This document shows, one piece after another, positions 19,271-27,899 of a stretch of 38,529 bases of DNA. Position numbers and translations under genes: made by a program. The stretch is from Clostridiales bacterium (GTDB lineage: Bacteria; Bacillota; Clostridia; Lachnospirales; Lachnospiraceae): NCBI GenBank assembly GCA_021204005.1, contig JAJQAD010000079.1, forward strand, positions 1 to 38,529, given 5' to 3'. The notes under the pieces were generated by a model. That model worked only from the letters and a program-made list of their open reading frames with translations, did no database searches and was not told where the DNA came from. The first letter of the stretch is position 1. Each line of letters begins with the position of its first letter.

Positions 19271-19298
19271 AGACCGCATGCGTTGCCGCATACGGCCT
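19271..19298 (-). promoter_or_regulatory. scfA-scfB intergenic stem-loop with GCAA tetraloop
   Basis: Minus strand AGGCCGTATGCG-GCAA-CGCATGCGGTCT. Confidence 0.6.
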
Positions 19299-19326
19299 CA
19301 TGTTCCATTCCTATAAACCGACCTGC

Positions 19327-19467
19327 TTATTTATGCTCACAGCTCTGATTGCCGACCGTGCAGGATGTCTTGCATGCGGACTGGCAGGATGTCTGGCACT
19401 CGCCGCAGCCGCCCTTCTTCACGGTATTCTGTAACTTCTTTGTGTTCAATGTCTTAACATGTTTCAT
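19327..19467 (-). CDS. scfA: SCIFF (six cysteines in forty-five) RiPP precursor peptide
   Basis: Manual translation MKHVKTLNTKKLQNTVKKGGCGECQTSCQSACKTSCTVGNQSCEHK (46 aa, six Cys), preceded by AAGGAG; too short for the supplied ORF track. Confidence 0.96.
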   Translation of the reverse strand: MKHVKTLNTKKLQNTVKKGGCGECQTSCQSACKTSCTVGNQSCEHK

Positions 19468-19603
19468 AACAAAAAACTCCTTTTCTTATAAAAATATGTC
19501 AATGTGAGTCCTATATCACTCTGCATCGTACAGCTACCCTCGAGTATAGCACAGTTCCTTTTTTTACGCAAGGGCAAGTATACGCAGGATGCGTCACACC
19601 ACT

Positions 19604-20569
19604 CTACGCCCATTCCAGTATCATCACGCCCCAGGTCAGGCCTGCTCCGAATCCGGCAAGGACGACCTTGTCCCCGGACTTCAGCAGCCCCTTGCGGTTC
19701 ACCTCATCCAGAAGAATCGGCACGCTGCCGCCGGAAGTGTTGCCGACGCGGCTTACATTTTCCGGAACCTTATCCATCGAGATCTTCAGCCGCTTCGCGA
19801 TTGACCGGTTGATGCGGGCATTGGCCTGATGCAGCAGATACCAGTCAATATCATCCGCTGTCAGATTCGCCGCTTTCAGCGTCTCCTCGATCGCTTCCGG
19901 AATCTTTCTTACAGCAAACTTAAAGACCTCTCCGCCGTCCATATAAAGGAAATCCATCGGCTTTTGCTCCGGGACAAAAGGATTAAAATTCTCACGGCTC
20001 TTTACATAGATCGTGCCGCCCTTTCTCCCGTCGCTGCCCGTCGTCGAACCGAGAACGCTCCCCTCCGCCGCACGTACCACGGCGGCTCCAGCTCCGTCCG
20101 CAAAAATCACGCAGGTGCTGCGGTCTTTCCAATCCACAATACGGGAGAGAGACTCCGCTCCGATTACCAGAGCCGTCCTGCAAGTCCCCGCCTGCATCAT
20201 GGAATCCACAACAGTCATCGCAAACACAAAGCCTGCGCAGGCTGCGTTCAGATCGAAAGCCGTCGCATTCACCGCACCGATCTCACTCTGCACGAGACAT
20301 GCAGTGCTCGGAACCAGAGTATCCGCGGTACAGGTCGCCACGATAATCAGGTCGATCTCCTCCGCGCTGACGCCCGCCATATCCATGGCACGGCGCGCCG
20401 CCTCTGTGGACAGGGAGACGGTCGTCTCCTCCACGGAAATATGTCTCTCCCGGATACCTGTCCGGCTGCTGATCCACTCGTCACTGGTATCAACGATGGT
20501 GGACAGGAAATCATTTGTCACTGTTTTTTCCGGCAGACAACTTCCGGTTCCGATAATCTGTGCTCTCAT
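19604..20569 (-). CDS. fabH: 3-oxoacyl-ACP synthase III
   Basis: MRAQIIGTGSCLPEKTVTNDFLS, TSDEWISSRTGIRERH, AACAGF, WYLLHQANARI, GNTSGGSVP; start moved to 20569 because a promoter lies over the longer start at 20635. Confidence 0.95.
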   Translation of the reverse strand: MRAQIIGTGSCLPEKTVTNDFLSTIVDTSDEWISSRTGIRERHISVEETTVSLSTEAARRAMDMAGVSAEEIDLIIVATCTADTLVPSTACLVQSEIGAVNATAFDLNAACAGFVFAMTVVDSMMQAGTCRTALVIGAESLSRIVDWKDRSTCVIFADGAGAAVVRAAEGSVLGSTTGSDGRKGGTIYVKSRENFNPFVPEQKPMDFLYMDGGEVFKFAVRKIPEAIEETLKAANLTADDIDWYLLHQANARINRSIAKRLKISMDKVPENVSRVGNTSGGSVPILLDEVNRKGLLKSGDKVVLAGFGAGLTWGVMILEWA

Positions 20570-20593
20570 ACTGGCCTCCGCTATATATAAAGA

Positions 20594-20622
20594 TTTGATA
20601 TTCAAAGCATCACTTTCAAAGT
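20594..20622. promoter_or_regulatory. Two palindromes resembling a FabT/MarR-type box
   Basis: TTTGA-tat-TCAAA (20594-20606) and ACTTT-c-AAAGT (20612-20622) downstream of and overlapping the fabH -10. Confidence 0.5.
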
Positions 20623-20648
20623 ATAAGATAAGCATTTGAATTTGTCAA
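20620..20648 (-). promoter_or_regulatory. Near-consensus sigma-A-type promoter for fabH
   Basis: Minus strand TTGACA (20648-20643), 17-nt spacer, TATACT (20625-20620). Confidence 0.85.
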
Positions 20649-21056
20649 CGTGAAAGCAGGAATGTTTTTCGTGGTTTCTATTTACCGGAACAAACAGCGC
20701 CTCATCTTTTCTCAAATAAAATATTCCTCTGCCCGCTTCAGAAACGCAGGCAAAGGAACATCTAATGCTTCCTTACATTTGATTTTACTGCAACCAGAAT
20801 TTCTCAGGCGCGACCTTCCAGAGCATTATCCAAAGGTTTTCCTGCTGCCAGACGATACTTATCATCCGTATCTTTTATATATCTGATCCGTCCGTTAAAC
20901 GAATATGTAAACAAACAATAACCGGTACTATCATAAAATTAAGTACTAACCCGCTCCTTTCTACATATATATACTAAAGAAGAATCGTATTCTGTCATCA
21001 CTCAGTATAATCAGAAGTATCTATTTGTTTGCAATGTCAGAAAAAAGGAGCAATAC

Positions 21057-21821
21057 ATGGCATACGACATTATCTTGGACGCCGGGCACGGCGGTTTTGA
21101 CAACGGAGCATCCTACATGGGCCGCGCAGAGAAGGACGATGTCCTCCGCCTCACGCTCGACGTCGGGCAGCAGTTGGAAGCAGACGGCTACAACATTTAT
21201 TACACCCGCACCACCGATGTATACAATTCTCCCATAGAAAAAGCACAGCTCGCCAATGAGTCCGGCGGAAGCTATTTTATCTCCTTCCACCGGAATTCCG
21301 CTGTGGAGGATAACCTGTACGACGGCGTACAGACCCTGGTCTATCAGGAAAACGAGACCGTCAACCGCCTGGCCGACAATATCAACGCGGCTCTGGAACA
21401 GGCCGGCTTTCAAAATCTCGGCATCGAGGAGGTTCCCGGTCTGATCGTACTGCGAAAAACAGAAATGCCGGCCATCCTGGTGGAAGTCGGCTTTCTCAAC
21501 AATGAAAAGGATAACACCATTTTTGACGAAAACTATGACCGGATTGTCACCGCCATCGTCTCCGGCATCGAGGAAAGCATTCCGCTTACCGCCCAGTCTC
21601 TGCCAAAAGAGTACGCCGTGCAGACAGGTCTCTTCCAGTACGATGTCAACGCAGCCTATCAGTTGGAGCGTCTGGAAATGCAGGGATTTACCGGGCAGAT
21701 TACTTTCGACGATCCCTACTATGCAGTCCGGGTAGGGCGGACCGCCTCCCTCGACGACGCCGTCGCAGTGCAGGAGGATCTGAAGCGTCATGGCTACACT
21801 ACACTGGTTGTATCCTCCTGA
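21057..21821 (+). CDS. N-acetylmuramoyl-L-alanine amidase with C-terminal SPOR domain
   Basis: YDIILDAGHGGFDNGA, LVEVGFLNNEKDN, SPOR-like tail YAVQTGLFQYDVNAAYQLERLEMQG. Confidence 0.92.
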   Translation: MAYDIILDAGHGGFDNGASYMGRAEKDDVLRLTLDVGQQLEADGYNIYYTRTTDVYNSPIEKAQLANESGGSYFISFHRNSAVEDNLYDGVQTLVYQENETVNRLADNINAALEQAGFQNLGIEEVPGLIVLRKTEMPAILVEVGFLNNEKDNTIFDENYDRIVTAIVSGIEESIPLTAQSLPKEYAVQTGLFQYDVNAAYQLERLEMQGFTGQITFDDPYYAVRVGRTASLDDAVAVQEDLKRHGYTTLVVSS

Positions 21822-21996
21822 CGCAGATTCGTTTGTCGAAGTGTTGTCCTGTTGTCTGAAAATATATCAATATTACCTGGTGTATCCGTCTGAAAATATA
21901 AAATAAAAATCCGGTACAATAAACCCTTTTCACCCGGGGACAGATCGCGTATAATAAAGTTGTCTTTACCGTCGCTTTTGTATCGCACAGATCATT

Positions 21997-22497
21997 ATGA
22001 ATCATACCTACATCATCGCATTCTGGAGTCTGTCCCCCATCAACTCCCGCCGTTTCTGTATGGACTTTTTTGCGTCCTCCCTGAAACCGTTCGGCGACAT
22101 CCAGTGTCTCGACTGCGGAAACAGACAGGACAGACGCACAGTACAGCTTCTGCATCAGGCTGACCTGGTAGTCATCGCACTGCGGCAGAGCCACAGGGAA
22201 ATCTGCGATCTTTTCTGCAAAAACACGCTGCGGTTTTCCAATTGCATCTATCTTATTGTAGACTACTTTCCAGACCGGGAATTTGATCTGGCTAATATCT
22301 CTTTTGAATTTCGTATTCCGCTCTCCCGCCTGGCCTGCATTCCCTACCATCCCGGCCGCCGGGATCTGTTTCCGGGGGAAGAGCCCGCAGAAAACCGGAC
22401 AGGCCGTTCGATTCTGCGGACAGGACACGGAAGACCGGGGTTCCGCAGAGAACTCTGCCGCGCCCGGCGGGTCATACTGCAGGCGCTGGGCTTCTGA
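21997..22497 (+). CDS. Hypothetical protein, possible degenerate MinD/CpaE-like fold lacking a P-loop
   Basis: 166 aa; LDCGNRQDRRTVQLLHQADLVVIALRQSHREICDLF resembles the post-Walker region of MinD-like ATPases. Confidence 0.5.
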   Translation: MNHTYIIAFWSLSPINSRRFCMDFFASSLKPFGDIQCLDCGNRQDRRTVQLLHQADLVVIALRQSHREICDLFCKNTLRFSNCIYLIVDYFPDREFDLANISFEFRIPLSRLACIPYHPGRRDLFPGEEPAENRTGRSILRTGHGRPGFRRELCRARRVILQALGF

Positions 22498-22505
22498 TAT
22501 GCACA

Positions 22506-22547
22506 GGGGCGCGCAAGGAATATTGTGGCTTACGCCACACGCGCCCC
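22506..22547. repeat. Long intergenic palindrome
   Basis: GGGGCGCG..TGTGGC-ttac-GCCACA..CGCGCCCC nested stems. Confidence 0.75.
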
Positions 22548-22585
22548 GCGCAGACGAGCAGGAGGCAAAGACCGCCTCCTACTCG
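22544..22585. repeat. Dispersed GC-rich hairpin repeat, copy A
   Basis: CCCCGCGCAGACGAGCAGGAGGCAAAGACCGCCTCCTACTCG; near-identical inverted copy at 25701-25738. Confidence 0.65.
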
Positions 22586-22595
22586 ATTAAAGAAA

Positions 22596-22623
22596 TAAAA
22601 GGACCCGCCTACCCGGCGGGTTC
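22596..22623 (-). terminator. Rho-independent terminator containing the stop codon of the hemolysin-family gene
   Basis: Minus strand GGAACCCGCCGGGTAGGCGGGTCC then TTTTATTTCTTT; TAG stop lies in the loop. Confidence 0.8.
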
Positions 22624-23883
22624 CTCCACTTCTTTCTCAGGAATTCTTACATATATTTTCACAATACGGTGTTTTTCTTTCGTCCATACCTGCATATAGA
22701 CGCCCTCCGGCGTCGTGATCGCATCCGTCACTTTCGGAAGCCGGTCCAGCATCCCGATCATATAACCGCCGACGGAATCATAATCCTCCGACTCCAGATG
22801 AAGATTCAGCGCCTCGTTCAGATCGTCCAGCTGCATCTGGCCTTCCACCAGATACTCCCGCTCGGAGATCTGCTGCAGCAATTCCACCTCGTCCTCGTCA
22901 AACTCATCCCGGATCTCACCCACAATCTCCTCGATCAGATCCTCCATCGTGATCAGTCCGTCCGTCATACCGTACTCATCCAGCACAATGGCAATACTGA
23001 TATGATTTTTCCGCATCGCGATCAGAAGATCCGCCGTGTTCTTATGCGTGTGCGTGAAATAGGGTTCCCGCATCAGCGCATGGACAGAAAAATGCTCCTT
23101 ATCGCAGAGAAGAAGATCTTTCATATTCAGAATACCGACCACATTATCCGTCGTATCTTCGTAGACAGGCAGGCGCGTAAACTTATCCTCGGCAAACACC
23201 TCCAGCACCTCATCGTAGGTAGCGTCGATATGTACAAAAGTCATATCGATCCGGCGCACCATCACATCCTCCGCCACCGTGTCCCCGAAATCGAACACAT
23301 TGTTGATCATTTCCTCTTCTTCCGGCTCAATCACACCAGACTCCTGGCTGAGCTCCAGAACCGTGCGCAGCTCACGCTCCGACATAACGCTGTTTTTCTC
23401 ATTGGGATCTACGTTCAACAGCCGCAGAAAACCGGAGGCAAGCAGATTGATAATAAAAATCACCGGCGTCAGGACATTCATCCAGATCCAGATCACTCTG
23501 CTGTAGCGCAGGGAAAGCTTCTCGGAACGGATCGTGGCGACCGTCTTCGGAGATATCTCTCCGAAAATCAGCACCAGCACGGTAAGCACCCCCGTGGAGA
23601 TACCCGCAGCGGCATTGCCAAGCAGCCGGACTGCGACAACCGTAGCCAGCGAGGAGGCGGAAATATTAACCAGGTTATTGCCGATCAGGATAGCGCTCAA
23701 CATCTTCTGGGAGTTGTCTGTCACCCGCAGCACCAGCTGCGCCCGCTTGTCCCCCTCCTCCGCAAGGGTCTTCATACTGATCTTACTTACTGTCGTCAGC
23801 GCCGTCTCCGCAGATGAAAAAAAAGCCGACAGCGCCAGCAAAAGAATCAAAACTAATATAGGTATCGCGACGTCTGGGTCCAA
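22609..23883 (-). CDS. CNNM/HlyC-CorC hemolysin-family transporter-like protein
   Basis: SAFFSSAETALTTVSKISMKTLAEEGDKRA, paired CBS region DEYGMTDGLITMEDLIEEIVGEIRDEFD, CorC_HlyC C-terminus. Confidence 0.93.
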   Translation of the reverse strand: MDPDVAIPILVLILLLALSAFFSSAETALTTVSKISMKTLAEEGDKRAQLVLRVTDNSQKMLSAILIGNNLVNISASSLATVVAVRLLGNAAAGISTGVLTVLVLIFGEISPKTVATIRSEKLSLRYSRVIWIWMNVLTPVIFIINLLASGFLRLLNVDPNEKNSVMSERELRTVLELSQESGVIEPEEEEMINNVFDFGDTVAEDVMVRRIDMTFVHIDATYDEVLEVFAEDKFTRLPVYEDTTDNVVGILNMKDLLLCDKEHFSVHALMREPYFTHTHKNTADLLIAMRKNHISIAIVLDEYGMTDGLITMEDLIEEIVGEIRDEFDEDEVELLQQISEREYLVEGQMQLDDLNEALNLHLESEDYDSVGGYMIGMLDRLPKVTDAITTPEGVYMQVWTKEKHRIVKIYVRIPEKEVEEPAG

Positions 23884-24049
23884 AAAAAAATCACTCTCCT
23901 GTCTTTTTCAAAAATGATAATCTCTATCGTCTGGAACCATGAGGCATGTTCTGAAATCAAAGTCTTCGACGATAAATTTAAGAAAGATGCTACCACATCT
24001 GTTCTATTTTTGCAAGTATAACATAGATATAATGCAGGAGGATTTTATC

Positions 24050-24423
24050 ATGGAAAGAACAAACAGGAAAAAAACAAACCCCTGACCATCATCAGCACGC
24101 TGCTGATCATGTATGTCATCACCGGCCTTGCCCTTCTGGTGCTGGCGCTCCTGCTGTTAAAAATGCAGCTTGGTGAAAATATCGTATCCGCCGGCATCCT
24201 GATTATCTACATCCTTTCCTGCCTGATCGGCGGACTGATCGCCGGGAAACGGATGAAGGTACATAAATTTCTCTGGGGCGTCCTGACCGGCACAACCTAT
24301 TTTCTGATTCTGCTCGCCGGTTCCTTTTTGCTGAACCGCAGCATCAGCGCCGACACGGTCCAGGTCGGAACCACCCTGGTCATGTGCATGGCCGCAGGGA
24401 TGATCGGCGGCATGATCAGCTAA
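24050..24423 (+). CDS. TIGR04086-like small membrane protein, N-terminus apparently frameshifted at an A7 tract
   Basis: AGGAGG (24036-24041) and ATG (24050) lead into TGA at 24083; the ORF continuing from 24109 is one base out of frame across AAAAAAA at 24068-24074. Confidence 0.65.
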
Positions 24424-24428
24424 CCGGA

Positions 24429-24878
24429 TTACAACGGGATTTTCGTGATTTTATAATCCCTTCCGTCAATCTCCATCACCACGAATGAGACTTCGCCGCC
24501 GAACCGCGGCCGTCCGCAGCTTCCCGGATTCAGCCAGAGCCTCCCGTCAACCACTTCCTCAGAATAGCGGTGTGTGTGGCCGTGCACGATCACATCCGCC
24601 TCCGCCGCCATCCGGCCTGCGTCATACCGGTCATGGACAAGCAGAAACTCCAGTTCCCCAATCCGGAAACGGAGCCGCTGCCGGAGATTCTGCGCCCAGT
24701 AAAAGTCATTGTTGCCCCTTACCGCGTAAAGCTTTCCCCGCATCAGGCGGAGTTTATCCAGAATGTGTTCCTCCGCAAAATCTCCCGCATGTAAAATGTA
24801 ATCGCAGTTTTTCAATGTGCCGACCACCTCCGGCCGCAGCAGGCCATGGGTATCGGAAACAATTCCCACTTTTATCGC
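24429..24878 (-). CDS. YfcE/MJ0936-family metallophosphoesterase
   Basis: MAIKVGIVSDTHG, HAGDF, VRGNND, VHGHTHR, LNPGSCGRPR; track ORF extends to 24953. Confidence 0.93.
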   Translation of the reverse strand, partial: AIKVGIVSDTHGLLRPEVVGTLKNCDYILHAGDFAEEHILDKLRLMRGKLYAVRGNNDFYWAQNLRQRLRFRIGELEFLLVHDRYDAGRMAAEADVIVHGHTHRYSEEVVDGRLWLNPGSCGRPRFGGEVSFVVMEIDGRDYKITKIPL

Positions 24879-25212
24879 CATAGACGATTTCCTCTCCCCG
24901 TTTCCCGGCATCCGACATGCCGCAAAAATCATTACCCGTAACTGTTTATCCAAATCAACTATAACATAGTTCCATATGGATGTCGAGCGGCAGGTTCCGC
25001 AAAAATTTCGCCCGAACTTTGCGCTTTATGCTTTTACGCTATACTTTGATCCGTATTCACAGCTGTGTTTAAAGTGACTGATGATTGACGGGAATGACTG
25101 GCGTTAGATTCTTTCATCTTTACATATTTCTCAGAAATATGTTACATTAATGTCAAATGAAATGCCGAGATAAATCAAATTCCAATATCCATCTGATTAA
25201 AAGGGGAAAGTC

Positions 25213-25704
25213 ATGATTGAAAAACTGATTGCAGAAATGATTCAATATTATGCTGGTGACGCGCCGCGTATCCAGCACTTTATGAAAGTCCACGATTTTT
25301 CCAGAACCATTGCGATACTGGAAGGCATGGATCAGAAAACTCTGTTTACCCTGGAGGCCGCAGCCGTCGTCCACGATATCGGCATCCACATCAGCGAAAA
25401 AAAATACGGTTCCTGTGCCGGATCTTATCAGGAACTGGAGGGGCCGCCGCTGGCGCAGGAAATGCTTAGCCGCCTCGGATTCCCGCCGGAAGTCACCAGG
25501 CGGGTCAGCTATCTGGTCGGACATCATCACACCTACAGCAATATCGACGGCGCAGACTATCAGATTCTCGTCGAAGCGGATTTTCTGGTCAATCTTTTTG
25601 AGGATAACTCACCGAAAAGCGCGGTGGAAAGCGCCCTGAATAATATTTTCCGGACAAAAACGAGCATCCGGTTCTGCCGGGAAATGTTCGGATTAATCAA
25701 GTAG
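25213..25704 (+). CDS. HD-domain phosphohydrolase-like protein
   Basis: RIQHFMKVHDFSRTI, AAAVVHDIGIH, YLVGHHHTYSNIDGADYQILVEADFLVN. Confidence 0.88.
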   Translation: MIEKLIAEMIQYYAGDAPRIQHFMKVHDFSRTIAILEGMDQKTLFTLEAAAVVHDIGIHISEKKYGSCAGSYQELEGPPLAQEMLSRLGFPPEVTRRVSYLVGHHHTYSNIDGADYQILVEADFLVNLFEDNSPKSAVESALNNIFRTKTSIRFCREMFGLIK

Positions 25705-25738
25705 GAGGCGGCTTTTGCCTCATACTCGCCGCGCGGGG
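25701..25738. repeat. Dispersed GC-rich hairpin repeat, copy B (inverted relative to copy A)
   Basis: GTAGGAGGCGGCTTTTGCCTCATACTCGCCGCGCGGGG; reverse complement matches 22544-22585; includes the HD gene stop codon. Confidence 0.65.
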
Positions 25739-25854
25739 TGCGGGCAGCACAGCTGTGTACATCCTCATGGAGTGTTTTTTATGTAAAATGCCAATTTTAA
25801 TGCGATGGAAGGGGAAGGCACTTCATGAGACCCGCATGCCCTATAGTCTTCAAT

Positions 25855-26790
25855 TTACAATCCAAATTCCCGAATCAGTTCTTCCTGATAAGCCCTGTCT
25901 GCCGCCGCCCGGGTAATATCATCAATACGGCCAAGCTCCGCCAGCTTAAGAGTCAATGAATTCATTCTTTCCTGACCTTTCTCCATGCCTTCTTTCCGAC
26001 CTTCTTCCCGGCCAGCTGCGTGACCGCGGTCATAATAACTCTTCACCTGCGAATTATAATCGCGCAGTGCCTTTTCACGCGATTCGTATTCCAGACGCTT
26101 CCTCTCATCCGCGCTCATCTTTTTCAGTTCCTCACAGGCCTCACCGATATATTCATCCGTCTGTGCCATGTCTTCGAACTCCTTCCTGTTCTTCCCACTG
26201 AAAAATTTCATCCAGCCGTATACACTGCTGTTATCAGATTCACTCATGCCGGCATTATCAAAGTCATTCCCAACGGTATTTTCCGGAATACTTTTCTGCA
26301 CCTTCTTAAGCTCCAGAATCTGGATCTCCATCATGTCGCTGTAGAGATCCCCTGTCTCAATATCACAAAAAGAGATCGTGCGGTAGCACTTCCTGTCCTC
26401 CGGAAAATGGATAAAATCCAGAATGCTTACATGGACACACTTCTGCAGCTTTTCGTAGGATTCCCCTTTTTTTAACTGCTCCGTATACATCCTGCTGAGA
26501 TAAAAGAGGATCCTTTTCTCCCAGTAATCAAAAGATGCCACCTGCATTTCAAAATCCATCTGTGTCCCGTCAACCAGCTTTACGCGGACATCCAAAATCC
26601 CCTGCTTGTCATCCTCATATTCCTGCGGCAGAATCGTCGGCAACAATTCTGTCTCTTCCACGGTCTCCGGCTTCACCGCCAGCAGCGATGCGATAAACCC
26701 CTGCCTGACTTTCGCGTTCTGCATCAATTCCTTGAAACAGAAATCCACTATGGGAAGCATAATAAAATTGTCATCCGTATTTTTCTTCAT
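25855..26790 (-). CDS. Rpn-family/PD-(D/E)XK nuclease-family transposase-like protein
   Basis: IMLPIVDFCFKELMQNAKVRQGFIASLL..LDVRVKLVDGTQMDFEMQVASFDYWEKRILFYLSRMY. Confidence 0.85.
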   Translation of the reverse strand: MKKNTDDNFIMLPIVDFCFKELMQNAKVRQGFIASLLAVKPETVEETELLPTILPQEYEDDKQGILDVRVKLVDGTQMDFEMQVASFDYWEKRILFYLSRMYTEQLKKGESYEKLQKCVHVSILDFIHFPEDRKCYRTISFCDIETGDLYSDMMEIQILELKKVQKSIPENTVGNDFDNAGMSESDNSSVYGWMKFFSGKNRKEFEDMAQTDEYIGEACEELKKMSADERKRLEYESREKALRDYNSQVKSYYDRGHAAGREEGRKEGMEKGQERMNSLTLKLAELGRIDDITRAAADRAYQEELIREFGL

Positions 26791-27051
26791 CCGTTTCCTT
26801 CTCCATTATAATGAAAAGATGAATAAGTGTAAACTGATTTTTGGCAAAAGCCGCCGGAAAAACCAGAAAGGGCATCATCCTGACGCCACAATCGGACAGC
26901 AGAATCTCAAGAAAAATATCTGTCCTGACTTGTACTTTGGAGTATACTATTCATCCGGTTCAGAGGCAACAGAAAAAGGGAAAAAACATATACAAAGTTT
27001 CACACAAAATTATTATGAAAGATGTACAACGACATCATTTTTAACATCAAG

Positions 27052-27213
27052 CTTAATCATTTCCATATACATATTCTGGAAGATACCGTGAAAAACCATC
27101 AGCAGATTCTGGCCCGCAAGCTGAATGTTAATCCGAATGATGTCTATGCGGCATGTGATGTGATTCGCCGGCCAAACCCCAAGCCGGGCAATTCTTTCAA
27201 CAGCCGGGAACAT
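27052..27213 (+). pseudogene. Probable truncated sigma-54 (RpoN) remnant
   Basis: ILEDTVKNHQQILARKLNVNPNDVYAACDVIRRPNPKPGNSFNSREHLRY resembles the RpoN core (..I.NPKPG..F); no other RpoN parts found adjacent. Confidence 0.6.
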
Positions 27214-27218
27214 CTGCG

Positions 27219-27785
27219 CTACACCGCCCCGACCAGCTTCACCACCCAGTAAATCAGCCCCAGCACCCAGCTGGTAAAAATTCCGTAGAGGATCACTGGG
27301 CCGCCAATCGAAAAAATCTGCGCCCCCAGTCCGAAAACCTGACCCTCTTTTTTATACTCCAGCGCGGCGGAGGTGATGCCGTTTGCAAACCCTGTGATCG
27401 GCACCAGCACGCCCGCGCCGGCAAACTGGGCCAGAGAAGGGTAGATATTAAACCCTGTCAGCACCGCGCTGACCAGAACCAGAATCAGGCTGGTCCACCG
27501 TCCCGCTGTCATCTGGTCCATGCCGCGGACATTCATGCAGAAATTTGTAATCATCTGACCGGCAACGCAGATTGCTCCGCCAACCGCAAACGCTTTAACC
27601 ATATGAAGCGGCGTATTGTAAGTCGGCGTCACTTTCTTCACATAAGCATTATAGGCGTCCTCCCGCTGCTGCTTCCGGATACCGTCCGCCGCATTTTCCC
27701 GCTCCACCACCTCAGAGATCAGGTCCTCCTCCGGGGCATCCTTGTCAATCATATTCTCATTCACTTTTTCACTTTTATTCATCAT
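27219..27785 (-). CDS. spoVAC: Stage V sporulation protein AC
   Basis: YVKKVTPTYNTPLHMVKAFAVGGAICVAGQMI..AGRWTSLILVLVSAVLTGFNIYPSLAQFAGAGVLVPITGFANGI. Confidence 0.92.
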   Translation of the reverse strand: MMNKSEKVNENMIDKDAPEEDLISEVVERENAADGIRKQQREDAYNAYVKKVTPTYNTPLHMVKAFAVGGAICVAGQMITNFCMNVRGMDQMTAGRWTSLILVLVSAVLTGFNIYPSLAQFAGAGVLVPITGFANGITSAALEYKKEGQVFGLGAQIFSIGGPVILYGIFTSWVLGLIYWVVKLVGAV

Positions 27786-27899
27786 ACCTTACTTACCTGC
27801 TCTTTCTCATTCATTACGTTAGTTTGGCGAAGCATTGCCCGGTTGCCTGAAACTATATCATGACATCTGCCGCTTCCGTCCATACATATATAGCCAACA

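Noticed and set aside
20570-20635. N-terminal extension of fabH in the ORF track
   Set aside because: Overlaps the -10 region and putative operator; the canonical FabH start is MRAQIIGTG.
22669-23817. 382-aa + strand ORF
   Set aside because: Antisense shadow of the CorC/HlyC gene, His/Arg/Gln-rich composition.
26841-27091. Overlapping + strand ORFs 26606-27091 and 26841-27044 as genes
   Set aside because: No recognisable domains; the region looks like degraded intergenic sequence before the rpoN-like remnant.
27013-27213. Minus-strand 66-aa ORF
   Set aside because: Antisense to the rpoN-like remnant, which gives the better homology reading.
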